Part shown: positions 1 to 10,139 of the stretch, in pieces | How the letters are laid out: each line of letters opens with the position of its first letter | Position numbering within the stretch: the stretch's first letter is position 1 | Source: Galbibacter sp. BG1 | GTDB taxonomy: Bacteria > Bacteroidota > Bacteroidia > Flavobacteriales > Flavobacteriaceae | Direction of reading: 5' to 3' | DNA length: 64,000 bases | Assembly: GCF_013391805.1 (NCBI RefSeq) | Contig: NZ_CP058364.1 | Span: 62,001-126,000, forward strand | Translations under genes and position numbers: made by a program | Notes under the pieces: model-generated | Told to the model about the DNA's origin: nothing | Database searches by the model: none | The model's input: the letters and a program-made list of their open reading frames with translations, nothing else

Positions 1-28
1 AAATATCGACAATAAACATTTAAATATA

Positions 29-2635
29 ATGAACTTAAATAATTTTACCATAAAATCTCAAGAAGCCATACAACAGGCGCAACAAATTGCCCAAGGATAT
101 GGACATCAGCAAATAGAAAATGAGCACATTTTTAAAGCATTATTCGATGTGGACGAAAATGTACTCCCCTTTCTTTTGAAAAAACTGAATGTGAATGTAA
201 CGCTTTTAAAACAAGTGTTGGAAAGCACCCTTAACAGTTTTTCTAAGGTAGAAGGCGGCGAGCTCATGCTTTCTAGGGAGGCTGGAAAGACATTGAACGA
301 AGCAAGCATCATCGCTAAAAAAATGAATGATGAATTTGTTTCCGTAGAACATTTAATACTTGCCATCTTTAAATCTAAAAGTAAAATTGCTCAAATTTTA
401 AAAGATCAAGGGGTTACCGAAAAAGGTTTAAATGCGGCAATTGAAGAATTGCGAAAAGGGGATCGGGTTACTTCAGCCAGTGCCGAAGAAACCTATAACT
501 CTTTAAATAAATATGCCAAAAATCTCAACCAACTAGCCAATGATGGGAAATTAGATCCCGTAATTGGAAGGGATGAAGAAATACGGCGCGTACTCCAAAT
601 CCTCTCCCGAAGAACAAAAAACAATCCTATGCTCGTTGGGGAGCCTGGAGTTGGTAAAACTGCCATTGCCGAAGGTTTAGCGCATAGAATTGTGCAGGGG
701 GATGTTCCAGAAAACTTAAAAGAAAAGCAGATTTTCTCTTTAGATATGGGAGCCCTTATAGCCGGTGCAAAGTACAAAGGGGAATTTGAGGAGCGTTTAA
801 AAGCTGTGATTAAAGAAGTAACCACTTCTGATGGTGACATTGTGTTATTCATTGACGAAATTCATACCCTTGTTGGTGCTGGAGGTGGCCAAGGAGCCAT
901 GGATGCCGCAAATATTTTAAAGCCTGCCTTGGCAAGAGGTGAGCTAAGGGCTATTGGCGCCACTACTTTAGACGAATACCAAAAATATTTTGAAAAAGAC
1001 AAAGCTTTAGAGCGTAGGTTCCAAAAAGTATTGGTAGACGAACCTGATACCGAAAGTGCAATTTCTATTTTACGTGGAATCAAAGAAAAATATGAGACGC
1101 ACCATAAGGTTCGAATAAAAGATGAAGCTATTATTGCTGCGGTAGAACTATCGCAACGCTATATCACCAATCGTTTTTTACCAGATAAAGCCATCGATTT
1201 AATGGATGAGGCGGCTTCTAAAATCCGTATGGAAATCAACTCCAAACCGGAAGAATTGGATGTATACGATAGAAAAATCATGCAATTGGAGATTGAAATT
1301 GCTGCCATTAAACGGGAAAACGATGAAAGCAAACTTAAATCCTTAAATGCCGATTTGGCAAACCTTAAGGAAGAGCGTAATGAAATATATGCCAAATGGA
1401 AAAGCGAAAAAGATGTGGTAGACGATATTCAAACCACTAAGGAAAATATCGAAAACTACAAATTGGAAGCAGAACGTGCTGAAAGAGATGGTGATTACGG
1501 AAAAGTTGCTGAAATACGCTACGGGAAAATCAAGGAGTCGCAGGAAAAACTGGAGGCTCTTCAGAAAAAGCTTCAAGAGGAACAGGCTTCTGGAAAAAGC
1601 TTGATAAAAGAAGAAGTCACCAACGATGATATTGCTGAAGTGGTTGCCAAGTGGACGGGTATTCCCGTGACTAAAATGCTGCAAAGCGAACGTGAAAAAC
1701 TATTAAACCTCGAAGATGAATTGCACCGTCGTGTGGTTGGGCAAGAAGAGGCCATTGAATCGGTTTCAGATGCCATTCGTAGAAGCAGAGCTGGTTTGCA
1801 AGACGCCAATAGACCCATTGGTTCGTTTCTTTTCTTAGGGACTACAGGGGTTGGTAAAACAGAGCTTGCCAAAGCGTTGGCCGAATATTTGTTCGATGAT
1901 GAGAGAGCAATGACACGTATTGATATGAGCGAATATCAAGAACGCCATTCGGTGAGTAGATTGGTGGGCGCACCTCCGGGGTATGTTGGGTATGATGAAG
2001 GTGGACAACTTACGGAAGCAGTAAGAAGAAGACCCTATTCTGTAGTACTTTTAGATGAAATAGAAAAAGCGCATCCCGATACTTTTAATATTCTGCTTCA
2101 AGTTTTAGATGAAGGAAGACTTACCGATAACAAAGGACGTCTTGCTGACTTTAAAAACACCATTATAATAATGACCAGTAATATTGGAAGTCATATAATT
2201 CAAGAGAAATTTGAAGCTACCAAAGATATCGATAGCGCCACCGAAGCAGCAAAAGTAGAAGTACTTGGCCTTTTGAAACAAAGCGTTCGTCCAGAATTCA
2301 TCAACCGTATAGACGATATTGTAATGTTTACGCCTTTAACCGCAGACAATATAAAAGATATTGTACGCTTACAACTTAAAGGAATCACTAAAATGGTGGC
2401 CAAACAAAACATTACACTCGACGCAACGGAAGAAGCTATAGCGCATCTTGCTAAAGTAGGTTACGACCCACAGTACGGTGCAAGACCTGTAAAAAGAGTA
2501 CTTCAGAAAGAAGTATTGAACAATCTTTCTAAAGAAATATTAAGTGGAAAAATAACTGCGGATAGCATTATTTTAATTGATGAATTTGATGGAGAGTTGG
2601 TTTTTAGAAATCAGAATGATTTAATAGAAAATTAA
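29..2635 (+). CDS. clpB: ATP-dependent disaggregase ClpB
   Basis: AAA+ chaperone of 868 residues that extracts polypeptides from aggregates together with DnaK/DnaJ/GrpE in the cytoplasm. The domain order is complete: N-terminal Clp repeats (about 1-145), first AAA+ domain with Walker A GEPGVGKT near residue 204, a long charged coiled-coil middle domain (about 400-530) that separates ClpB from ClpA/ClpC, and a second AAA+ domain with GTTGVGKT near residue 604. The C-terminal D2-small domain is also present. Length is normal for the family. Monocistronic, with a strong terminator at 2761-2793. The start lies 29 bases into the window, so the promoter is not visible. Confidence 0.98.
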   Translation: MNLNNFTIKSQEAIQQAQQIAQGYGHQQIENEHIFKALFDVDENVLPFLLKKLNVNVTLLKQVLESTLNSFSKVEGGELMLSREAGKTLNEASIIAKKMNDEFVSVEHLILAIFKSKSKIAQILKDQGVTEKGLNAAIEELRKGDRVTSASAEETYNSLNKYAKNLNQLANDGKLDPVIGRDEEIRRVLQILSRRTKNNPMLVGEPGVGKTAIAEGLAHRIVQGDVPENLKEKQIFSLDMGALIAGAKYKGEFEERLKAVIKEVTTSDGDIVLFIDEIHTLVGAGGGQGAMDAANILKPALARGELRAIGATTLDEYQKYFEKDKALERRFQKVLVDEPDTESAISILRGIKEKYETHHKVRIKDEAIIAAVELSQRYITNRFLPDKAIDLMDEAASKIRMEINSKPEELDVYDRKIMQLEIEIAAIKRENDESKLKSLNADLANLKEERNEIYAKWKSEKDVVDDIQTTKENIENYKLEAERAERDGDYGKVAEIRYGKIKESQEKLEALQKKLQEEQASGKSLIKEEVTNDDIAEVVAKWTGIPVTKMLQSEREKLLNLEDELHRRVVGQEEAIESVSDAIRRSRAGLQDANRPIGSFLFLGTTGVGKTELAKALAEYLFDDERAMTRIDMSEYQERHSVSRLVGAPPGYVGYDEGGQLTEAVRRRPYSVVLLDEIEKAHPDTFNILLQVLDEGRLTDNKGRLADFKNTIIIMTSNIGSHIIQEKFEATKDIDSATEAAKVEVLGLLKQSVRPEFINRIDDIVMFTPLTADNIKDIVRLQLKGITKMVAKQNITLDATEEAIAHLAKVGYDPQYGARPVKRVLQKEVLNNLSKEILSGKITADSIILIDEFDGELVFRNQNDLIEN

Positions 2636-2760
2636 CATTTAAGAGCTGTAAGGCACAAACCTTTTAGACGACTGATTCAATGTTAGTTATATTAAAATAT
2701 AAAGATTAAGGTTAGATAATTCTATTGAATTATTTAGTTTTAAGTTGGTTGGTTAGTTGA

Positions 2761-2793
2761 GCACCCGTAGCGTTAGTTGCGGGTGCTTTTTTT
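2761..2793 (+). terminator. Rho-independent terminator after clpB
   Basis: A perfect seven-base GC-rich stem (GCACCCG with CGGGTGC) closes a 12-base loop and is followed by seven T. It ends the clpB transcript. The rest of the 281-base gap between clpB and the next gene holds only AT-rich sequence and the promoter of the TetR gene. Confidence 0.93.
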
Positions 2794-2890
2794 ATCGACT
2801 CATAAAATCCACCAATACTTGTGTTTGGAGCTGCAATTCGATTTTCAAATCATCTCATATGTAAAAAACATACCTTTCAGTATTATTTTA

Positions 2891-2898
2891 TATATTTG
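2891..2898 (+). promoter_or_regulatory. Bacteroidota -7 element of the TetR gene
   Basis: TATATTTG matches the Bacteroidota -7 consensus TAnnTTTG and lies 19 bases before the ATG at 2917. No clear -33 TTG is seen at the usual distance. Confidence 0.5.
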
Positions 2899-2916
2899 GA
2901 AAGATTCAAATAAGAA

Positions 2917-3510
2917 ATGACAACCAAAGCAGAAAAAACGACCCAGTTTATAATTAAAACGGTGGCACCCATTTTTAATAAAAAAGGATATTCCGCTACG
3001 AGTTTGAGCGACATCACCAAAGCAACGGGTCTCACCAAAGGTGCCATCTATGGTAATTTTAAAAACAAAGAAGAGTTAGCATTGCACGTTTTTGAGTACA
3101 ATTCGAATGTTATCACTTCAAGAATAGAGCAATATATGGATAAAGGAAGTACTCCTTTGGAACGCCTTTTATACTTAGTACGTTTCTACAAAAACTATTA
3201 CGACTTTACAAGTAATTTTGGTGGTTGCCCCATTGTAAACACCGGAGTGGATGCTTATAATATGTTCCCAGAACTATTAGTAAAAGTCCAAGAGACTATT
3301 CATAAAATTGAAGGATATATGAGCGCTGAGATTGAAGAAGGCAAACGTATTGGGGAAATAAGAAACACCATAAACGGCGATGTTTACAGCAAACGTTTTT
3401 TCAGTTTAATTAACGGCGCTATTTTTATGAGCCAGACTACTCACAACAAGTCTTATACCACCGATTGTGTAAATGTAATTATAGACACCATTAATCAGCG
3501 GTTTAAGTAA
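2917..3510 (+). CDS. TetR/AcrR family transcriptional regulator
   Basis: A 197-residue regulator. The N-terminal helix-turn-helix (about residues 25-50, containing TGLTKGAIYGNFKNKEEL) is typical of the TetR family. The C-terminal part has the GGCPIVNTG segment common in flavobacterial members that control transporters or oxidoreductases. It converges with, and overlaps by eight bases, the MFS carrier gene on the opposite strand, so it is not cotranscribed with it. The ligand and target are unknown; the nearest candidate target is that carrier. Confidence 0.9.
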   Translation: MTTKAEKTTQFIIKTVAPIFNKKGYSATSLSDITKATGLTKGAIYGNFKNKEELALHVFEYNSNVITSRIEQYMDKGSTPLERLLYLVRFYKNYYDFTSNFGGCPIVNTGVDAYNMFPELLVKVQETIHKIEGYMSAEIEEGKRIGEIRNTINGDVYSKRFFSLINGAIFMSQTTHNKSYTTDCVNVIIDTINQRFK

Positions 3511-4810
3511 TTCTATCTTTTGGTACTTTCAGCAGAAGAAAAACACCGATTAAAAATATCAACCCTAATATTAATATAGAGGTACGCATACTTCCTGTAA
3601 TTTGTGCCATAAATCCGTATAAGAACATTCCAATAACGATCCCAATCTTTTCAGCCACATCATAAAAACTAAAAAACGAAGCCGTATCTTTTGTTTCTGG
3701 CAAAAATTTAGAATAGGTAGAACGGGAAAGGGCTTGAATCCCGCCCATGACCAAACCAACCACGGCTGCAGTAAAATAAAATTGTTCTGGAGTTATTACA
3801 AAATAAGCATAGCAACAAATTACCACCCAGATAATGTTGATAGCTATTAGGGTTTTAATATTTCCAAATCTTTCCGATGCCCTTGAGGTTAACAAAGCTC
3901 CCAAAACAGCCACCAACTGAATTAAAAGTATACTTATAATGAGCCCAGTTGTACGCTGACTGTCGCTTTCCCACGCCAATTCTTCCTCTGCAAAGTATGA
4001 AGCCACCAACATAACGGTTTGCACGCCCATACTGTAAACAAAAAATGCGATTAAATATCTCTTCAGTCGGATGTTTTCCCCGAGCTTATGCCATACTTTT
4101 TTCAATTCCCGGAAACCGTTCAGCAATAACTTTTTACTAAATTTCCCAGTATTGTTGTTTCCTTTGGGCAAATAGTAAAATGAATATTGACTAAAACCAG
4201 CCCACCATATACCAACTAGAATAAAGGATATCTTGGTAGGTTCCCCTGCTCCACTAAAACCAAACCACTCATACTTCATAATCATGGCAAGGTTTAAGAG
4301 CAAAAGTAAAACACTGCCTATATAACCAAGCGAATATCCTTTTGCGCTTATTCTGTCCTGTTGCTCTGGAAAAGCCACATCGGGCAAATAAGAATTGTAG
4401 AACACCAAACTTCCCCAAAAACCAATAAGTCCAAAGAAATAAGTCGTTAAACTTAAATAAATGTTATCCAGACTGAACCAGTATAAACCAACACTAGAGA
4501 TGGCTCCCAAATAGCAGAAAAATTTAAGGAACACTTTCTTATTCCCAACAAAATCGGCTATACCAGAAAGTAATGGGGTAAGAAAAGAAACAACTAAAAA
4601 CGCAAACGAAGTTACGTAGGTAATTAATGGCCCCCGAGCAATTTCACCCCCAAACACTTCAATTTTTTCAATTCCCGCTTCCCGAAACAAGGCGCCATAA
4701 AATAAAGGGAAAATAGCAGATGCAATGGTTAAACTATAAACAGAGTTGGCCCAGTCGTAAAAAGCCCATGCGTTGAGTAGTTTTTTACTTCCTTTTTGTA
4801 GTGTTTTCAT
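3503..4810 (-). CDS. MFS transporter, UMF1 (Atg22-like) family
   Basis: An integral membrane protein of 435 residues with about 12 hydrophobic helices. The N-terminal motif LLNAWAFYDWANSVYSL is characteristic of the UMF1/Atg22-like branch of the major facilitator superfamily, which is often annotated as a peptide or amino-acid exporter in Bacteroidota. The substrate cannot be told from sequence. It lies downstream of the M48 protease gene on the same strand but is separated by a hairpin terminator and its own -7 element (4857-4864), so it probably has its own promoter. Confidence 0.88.
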   Translation of the reverse strand: MKTLQKGSKKLLNAWAFYDWANSVYSLTIASAIFPLFYGALFREAGIEKIEVFGGEIARGPLITYVTSFAFLVVSFLTPLLSGIADFVGNKKVFLKFFCYLGAISSVGLYWFSLDNIYLSLTTYFFGLIGFWGSLVFYNSYLPDVAFPEQQDRISAKGYSLGYIGSVLLLLLNLAMIMKYEWFGFSGAGEPTKISFILVGIWWAGFSQYSFYYLPKGNNNTGKFSKKLLLNGFRELKKVWHKLGENIRLKRYLIAFFVYSMGVQTVMLVASYFAEEELAWESDSQRTTGLIISILLIQLVAVLGALLTSRASERFGNIKTLIAINIIWVVICCYAYFVITPEQFYFTAAVVGLVMGGIQALSRSTYSKFLPETKDTASFFSFYDVAEKIGIVIGMFLYGFMAQITGSMRTSILILGLIFLIGVFLLLKVPKDRIT

Positions 4811-4824
4811 TGGTAAGTATTAAA

Positions 4825-4856
4825 AAAGCAAGACATCATTTTGGATATCTTGCTTT
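4825..4856 (-). terminator. Hairpin with U-tract between M48 gene and MFS gene
   Basis: Two 13-base arms (4825-4837 and 4844-4856) pair with a single wobble around a six-base loop. Read on the minus strand a run of T follows. It is placed to terminate the M48 transcript. The -7 element TATATTTG at 4864-4857 sits directly upstream, so the same hairpin could also fall at the very 5' end of the MFS transcript. Confidence 0.75.
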
Positions 4857-4864
4857 CAAATATA
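4857..4864 (-). promoter_or_regulatory. Possible -7 element for the MFS gene
   Basis: On the minus strand this reads TATATTTG, a full match to TAnnTTTG, 47 bases upstream of the MFS start codon and abutting the terminator hairpin. No good -33 element is visible. Confidence 0.45.
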
Positions 4865-4897
4865 TATAATTAATATACTATCGAGGTTAAAAAAAGA

Positions 4898-5719
4898 TTA
4901 CTTAAAAGTAGTTACCCCAAATTTAGCGGCCTCCTGTTTAGCTTGAGGGGCCAATGCTTTTAAATTTTGTATCCTTGTTTGGTTGGAAGGGTGTGTACTC
5001 ATAATTTCTGGTGGTGCTTCACCTCCGGTTGCACTCATACGCCTCCATAGTTCTGCTGCCTCATCTGGGTTATACCCAGCAATGGCCATTAAACGCAACC
5101 CAATGGCATCGGCTTCATTCTCGTGGCTTCTGCTAAAAGGGAGCATCGCCCCATAATGGGTTCCTACACCATATGCTTGATTAAAAAGTTCTACAGTCTG
5201 AGAACTGCTTCCACCCAAACCAAGCGCTAAATTTCCCGCTAAAGCTCCATATTGCTGCAATTGAGAAGCACTCATACGCTGTGCCCCGTGGTTTGCCAAT
5301 GCATGAGCCACCTCGTGCCCCATTACGACAGCAATTCCCGTTTCATCTTGACATATGGGTAAAATACCGGTATAAAATACAATCTTTCCTCCTGGCATAC
5401 ACCAAGCATTCATGGTTTCATCTTCCACCAAATTGTATTCCCAACGGTAGTCGTTCAAATACCCTTCGTAACCATTGGCATTAAACCAACGCTCGGCGGC
5501 TTTTGCTATACGCTGCCCTACCCTTTTTATGGATTCTGATTGCTCTGTACCCGTTACTACTTTATTTTCTTTTAAAAATTGATCGTATTCAGCGAATGCC
5601 GTAGGAAAAATTTGATCGTTCGAGGTAAAATTTAACGTGCTCTTACCGGTAAATGGATTGGTAGAACACGAAAAAATTAACAGAACAAATATTCCAACTG
5701 AACAAAATTTCTTCATCAT
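4898..5719 (-). CDS. M48 family metalloprotease, lipoprotein
   Basis: A 273-residue zinc protease of the M48 (Ste24/HtpX/BepA-like) family, with the zinc motif HEVAH at about residues 135-139 and the third ligand in ENEAD near residue 202. The N-terminus is a lipoprotein signal (VLLIFSC, lipidated Cys at 18), so the enzyme is anchored in the envelope and faces the periplasm. The family includes periplasmic quality-control proteases that process outer-membrane proteins. Start could be either of two adjacent Met codons. It follows the GH31 gene on the same strand after 54 bases, which may mean cotranscription. Confidence 0.93.
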   Translation of the reverse strand: MMKKFCSVGIFVLLIFSCSTNPFTGKSTLNFTSNDQIFPTAFAEYDQFLKENKVVTGTEQSESIKRVGQRIAKAAERWFNANGYEGYLNDYRWEYNLVEDETMNAWCMPGGKIVFYTGILPICQDETGIAVVMGHEVAHALANHGAQRMSASQLQQYGALAGNLALGLGGSSSQTVELFNQAYGVGTHYGAMLPFSRSHENEADAIGLRLMAIAGYNPDEAAELWRRMSATGGEAPPEIMSTHPSNQTRIQNLKALAPQAKQEAAKFGVTTFK

Positions 5720-5773
5720 AATTATTTTTTAGCTGTTAAGCGTTTTATCTATATTACTAAAATAAAGAAAATA

Positions 5774-8173
5774 TTACAATCCGATTATATGCAATTCTGT
5801 AAAATCTTTCTTAATGGTCATATGGGTATCCCCGTTTAAAATAATTTCCTCTAGAGGTATTTCCACATTATCCAATTGAACACTTTTAACCCGAAAAGGG
5901 AGTCCGATTAAATTAATATGGAATTTAGAATACGGAGTTTCATATTTTCCCTCTTTAAACTGCTGAATGATAAGTTCGTTTTCTTTCCCGGTCAATCGGA
6001 AAGTACGTAGACTGTACCTTCCCTTTTTATGGTCGAAGCCATCCCCTTTGTCTTCAAAAACCTGAGATTCTTCCTTGCCAAGTTTGTAATAAACATCTAA
6101 AGTTAATTCTTCAATTTCTTTTTCCCCCACATATTGTTGTACCGGGTATTTAGGAATTATAGCACCTTCCCTTATAAACAGGGGTATTTTATCGATATCG
6201 GCCTCAACCCAACCTTCTTTACCTCCTTTTACCAATTCCCCATCCCAGTAATTATACCAATTACCGCGAGGAATGTACATACGACGTCCTTTGGAATTGG
6301 GTTCTAAAATGGGACACACCAATATTTGATTTCCGAAGATAAACTCATCGTTTCTATAATGAGTGTGCAAATCGTCTTGATCGAAATACACCAAAGACTT
6401 TATCATAGGGGTGCCAAATTCGGTATATTCATAAAACATGGTATACAAATAAGGCAATAATCGATAACGCAATTCTATAAATTTCTTGGTGATTTCGGTT
6501 ACCTCATCATCGAAAGACCATGGTTCCTGATGCCCATGATCTCCACTGGAGTGAACCCTACAAAACGGATGGAAAACACCCATTTGTATCCATCTGGCGA
6601 ATAACTCTCCAGATGGTTGCTCTGCAAATCCGCCAATATCACTTCCTGTAAACGACATTCCGCTCATGGACATTCTCTGAACCTGTACATTCGCTACCCA
6701 TAAATGTTCCCATGTTGCCACATTATCCCCTGTCCAAGAAGAAGTATATCTTTGGGCTCCCGAGTATGCCGCACGCGTTATTACAAAAGGTCTTTTAGGG
6801 AAAGAAAACCGCTTCACCCCTTCATAAGTGGCACGAGCCATTTGCATTCCGTAGATATTATGTGCTTTTCTATGGCTACAAGGATGTCCGTCGTAATTAT
6901 GCCTTACGTCATCTGGGAACGTTTTTCCGGGCACTTCCATAACGGCGGGTTCGTTCATATCGTTCCAAATACCTTTAATCCCTATATCGGCAATGAGTTC
7001 TTTGTAGAGTCCAGCCCACCATTCCCGTACTTCGGGATTTGTGAAATCTGGAAAATTACACTCTCCAGGCCATACCTTCCCTTTCATATAAGGGCCATCT
7101 GCCCTTTTACAGAAATAATCGTTTTCTACGGCCTCTTCATACACCCAATAATCTTTATCTATCTTAATTCCTGGATCTATGATGGCAACGGTTTTAAATC
7201 CCGCTTCCGAAAGCTCGCTAACCATCTGTTTAGGATCTGGAAAATATTGATTGTTCCAGGTAAAACATCTAAAGCCATCCATATAATCGATATCCAGATA
7301 AATAGCATCACAGGGGATCTGCAGCTCCCTAAATTTATAGGCAATTTCTTTGACCTTGCTTTCTGGATAATAACTCCATTTACATTGGTGAAACCCTAAA
7401 ACCCATAAAGGCGGTAAATCGGGTTTCCCAGTTAGATCGGTATACCCAGAAACCACTTCGGGTACTGAAGGACCATAAATAAAATAGTAATTCATTTCGC
7501 CCCCATCGGCCCAAAAACTTGTTATGTTCCGTCGTTCGTGACAAAAGTCGAAATGAGATTTAAAAGTATTATCAAAAAAAATACCGTAGGCGGTATTGTG
7601 GTGTAAACCAATGTAAAAAGGAACACTTTTGTACAGCGGATCGAGATCTTTGCCAAAGGCGTATTGATCGGTCACCCAATTTGTGATACGTTTTCCCCGC
7701 AGATTCAACTGCGATGGTTTATCGCCCATCCCAAAAAAGCTTTCAGACTCTTGGGAAAACTTACTCATTTTTACAATATTCCCTCCAAAATCATAGCTTT
7801 CCTCCCAATGAAAGCCCAATTCGTCTTCATTCAAAATATTACCATCGAGATCTAAAATAGCCAAACGCATATCCATTTTGGAAACACGAACCTCCAATTT
7901 AGAGGTTTTCATATAAAAATGATCTTCCTTTTCTTCTACCTCTAGATAATTGTACCCGTAAGTTGCATCTTCTGCGATGGCGTAAGAAAAGTCATCTTCA
8001 AAATCTTGTCCTGCCGCATAACGAAATCGCAACACGCTATCCCTTAGAAACGAGATTTGCAGTGCAACATCGTTTTTAGACCGAAACGTAATTTTATCTA
8101 CTTCTTTTTTATGCGAAACTATTTGAGTAGGAAACAAATTTCCTTTGTATTCAAGCTCTGTATTTGTAATCAT
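5774..8173 (-). CDS. GH31 family alpha-glucosidase
   Basis: A glycoside hydrolase family 31 enzyme of 799 residues, predicted to release glucose from the non-reducing ends of alpha-glucans or oligosaccharides. The catalytic nucleophile is the Asp in WNDMNEP (about D405), and the segment HSSGDHGHQEPW near residue 545 carries the acid/base region. An N-terminal galactose-mutarotase-like domain precedes the barrel and a C-terminal beta-sandwich follows it. No signal peptide is visible, so it is probably cytoplasmic. It lies 46 bases downstream of the branching enzyme gene, which suggests an operon for glycogen or maltodextrin turnover. Confidence 0.95.
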   Translation of the reverse strand: MITNTELEYKGNLFPTQIVSHKKEVDKITFRSKNDVALQISFLRDSVLRFRYAAGQDFEDDFSYAIAEDATYGYNYLEVEEKEDHFYMKTSKLEVRVSKMDMRLAILDLDGNILNEDELGFHWEESYDFGGNIVKMSKFSQESESFFGMGDKPSQLNLRGKRITNWVTDQYAFGKDLDPLYKSVPFYIGLHHNTAYGIFFDNTFKSHFDFCHERRNITSFWADGGEMNYYFIYGPSVPEVVSGYTDLTGKPDLPPLWVLGFHQCKWSYYPESKVKEIAYKFRELQIPCDAIYLDIDYMDGFRCFTWNNQYFPDPKQMVSELSEAGFKTVAIIDPGIKIDKDYWVYEEAVENDYFCKRADGPYMKGKVWPGECNFPDFTNPEVREWWAGLYKELIADIGIKGIWNDMNEPAVMEVPGKTFPDDVRHNYDGHPCSHRKAHNIYGMQMARATYEGVKRFSFPKRPFVITRAAYSGAQRYTSSWTGDNVATWEHLWVANVQVQRMSMSGMSFTGSDIGGFAEQPSGELFARWIQMGVFHPFCRVHSSGDHGHQEPWSFDDEVTEITKKFIELRYRLLPYLYTMFYEYTEFGTPMIKSLVYFDQDDLHTHYRNDEFIFGNQILVCPILEPNSKGRRMYIPRGNWYNYWDGELVKGGKEGWVEADIDKIPLFIREGAIIPKYPVQQYVGEKEIEELTLDVYYKLGKEESQVFEDKGDGFDHKKGRYSLRTFRLTGKENELIIQQFKEGKYETPYSKFHINLIGLPFRVKSVQLDNVEIPLEEIILNGDTHMTIKKDFTELHIIGL

Positions 8174-8219
8174 AGTATTTTCTTATCTATCTGTCCGTAA
8201 AAATGTAGACTGAATATCC

Positions 8220-10139
8220 CTACTTCGTCCCTTCAAATTTAAAAACAAGCACAGCTAAAGGCGGTAAGGTAATTGCTGCTGAATAATCCTTGCCGTTATA
8301 TTTTATTTCTTCGGAATTGATTTCCGATTTGTTATGCAATCCGCTTCCATAATATTTTTTGTCGTCACTATTGAAAAGTTCCAGTAAAATACCCGAACGT
8401 GAAATTCCAATTCTATAATTCTCACGAACTACGGGCGTAAAATTACAAACTACAATTAAATCGTTTTCCACAAAATGACCTTTTCTCAAATAAGATAATA
8501 CCGAGTTATCGGCATCTCCATAATTAATCCATTCGAAACCTTCACTACTGAATTGTTTTTCGTGTAAGGCCGGTTGTGTTCGGTATAAATTATTAACATC
8601 AGCGACAAAACTTTGCACGCCTTTATGCCCTTCGTATTGCAATAAATGCCAATCTAAACTATTTTGAAAATTCCATTCGTGAGACTGTCCAAATTCATTC
8701 CCCATAAACAATAAGTTAGTCCCAGGGTGGGTAAACATATACCCGTAAAGTAGCCTCATGTTGGCAAATCGTTGCCATTCGTCGCCCGGCATTCTTCCAA
8801 AAATGGAACTTTTTCCATGCACTACTTCATCATGACTCAAGGGGAGCATAAAATTTTCAGAAAAGGCATAAGTAAGACTAAAGGTAATATCGTTTTGATG
8901 ATATTTACGGTGGATGGCTCCTTTTTTAAAGTACTCCAGCGTATCGTGCATCCAACCCATCATCCATTTCATCCCAAAACCCAGCCCACCTAAATACACT
9001 GGTTTGGAAACCCCGGTGTAAGAAGTAGATTCCTCTGCGATGGTCTGTACCCCTTCAAAATTTGCGTATACGGCTTCATTCATTTCCTTTATAAGCGAAA
9101 TGGCCTCGAGATTTTCACGGCCTCCATATATATTTGGATCCCATTCCCCTTCTTCACGCGAATAATCTAAATAAAGCATGGATGCTACGGCATCTACCCG
9201 CAACCCATCCACATGGTATTTATCCAACCAAAAAATAGCGTTACTTATTAAAAATGCCCGTACCTCATTTCTTCCGTAATTAAAAATAAGGCTTTTCCAA
9301 TCGGGGTGATATCCTTTTTTTCTATCTGGATGTTCGTATAAATGAGAGCCATCAAAAAATCCCAATCCGTGTGCATCATCTGGGAAATGCGAAGGCACCC
9401 AATCCAAGATTACCCCAATTCCTGCTTGATGCAGTTTATCTACCAAAAGCTTAAAATCCTCTGGTGTTCCAAACCGGGAAGTTGGTGCAAAGTAACCCGT
9501 TAACTGGTAACCCCACGACGGATCGTAAGGATATTCCATAATTGGCATCAACTCAACATGCGTAAAATTCATTTTCTTTACGTAAGACACCAATTCTGTT
9601 GCCAGTTCTTTATAGTTAAGCGATCTTCCAGCATCTTCAATATTTCTTCTCCAAGAGCCCAAATGAACTTCGTAAACCGAATAGGGTTTATCCAAACCGT
9701 TTACTGCCGCCCTATTTTTCAACCATTTGCTATCTTTCCATTTATACGAAGCATCCCAAACCACAGATGCCGTATTTGGGGATTCTTCCGCATAAAAAGC
9801 AAAAGGATCAGCTTTCTCCGTTTCTATATCTTTATTATTGGAAACAATTTTGTATTTATATTTTGCCCCAGATTTCACTTCGGGTATAAAACCTTCCCAA
9901 ATTCCAGATTCATCCCATCTCACGAAGAGGGAATGCTCCCCTTGCTGCCAGAAATTAAAATCTCCCACCACCGAAACCTCTTTGGCTGTTGGAGCCCAAA
10001 CCGCAAAATAGCAACCTTTAACGCCATCTTTTTCAACAATATGCGCCCCCAATTTCTCATAAAGCCGGTAATGCTTTCCACTTTTAAAGAGATCAATATC
10101 AAAATCTGTAAATAAACTATGTGGTAGAACCTTGCTCAT
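8220..10139 (-). CDS. glgB: 1,4-alpha-glucan branching enzyme
   Basis: GH13 enzyme that makes alpha-1,6 branches in glycogen. The 639 residues hold a CBM48 domain (about 25-120), the (beta/alpha)8 barrel and a C-terminal beta domain. Catalytic residues are visible as D316 in GLRVDAVAS and E369 in IAEEST, with LPLSHDEVVHGK marking the conserved His-Asp pair. It is shorter than the E. coli enzyme (about 728 residues) because it lacks the extra N-terminal N1 domain, as is common in this phylum. It is the first gene of the pair with GH31; no other glycogen genes are in the window. Confidence 0.97.
   Translation of the reverse strand: MSKVLPHSLFTDFDIDLFKSGKHYRLYEKLGAHIVEKDGVKGCYFAVWAPTAKEVSVVGDFNFWQQGEHSLFVRWDESGIWEGFIPEVKSGAKYKYKIVSNNKDIETEKADPFAFYAEESPNTASVVWDASYKWKDSKWLKNRAAVNGLDKPYSVYEVHLGSWRRNIEDAGRSLNYKELATELVSYVKKMNFTHVELMPIMEYPYDPSWGYQLTGYFAPTSRFGTPEDFKLLVDKLHQAGIGVILDWVPSHFPDDAHGLGFFDGSHLYEHPDRKKGYHPDWKSLIFNYGRNEVRAFLISNAIFWLDKYHVDGLRVDAVASMLYLDYSREEGEWDPNIYGGRENLEAISLIKEMNEAVYANFEGVQTIAEESTSYTGVSKPVYLGGLGFGMKWMMGWMHDTLEYFKKGAIHRKYHQNDITFSLTYAFSENFMLPLSHDEVVHGKSSIFGRMPGDEWQRFANMRLLYGYMFTHPGTNLLFMGNEFGQSHEWNFQNSLDWHLLQYEGHKGVQSFVADVNNLYRTQPALHEKQFSSEGFEWINYGDADNSVLSYLRKGHFVENDLIVVCNFTPVVRENYRIGISRSGILLELFNSDDKKYYGSGLHNKSEINSEEIKYNGKDYSAAITLPPLAVLVFKFEGTK

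Noticed and set aside
6704-7399. A long plus-strand frame of 231 codons
   Set aside because: It lies entirely antisense to the GH31 gene, whose catalytic motifs are intact; the translated product has no family features.
9558-10115. A plus-strand frame of 185 codons
   Set aside because: Antisense to the glgB N-terminal region; a shadow of the real gene.
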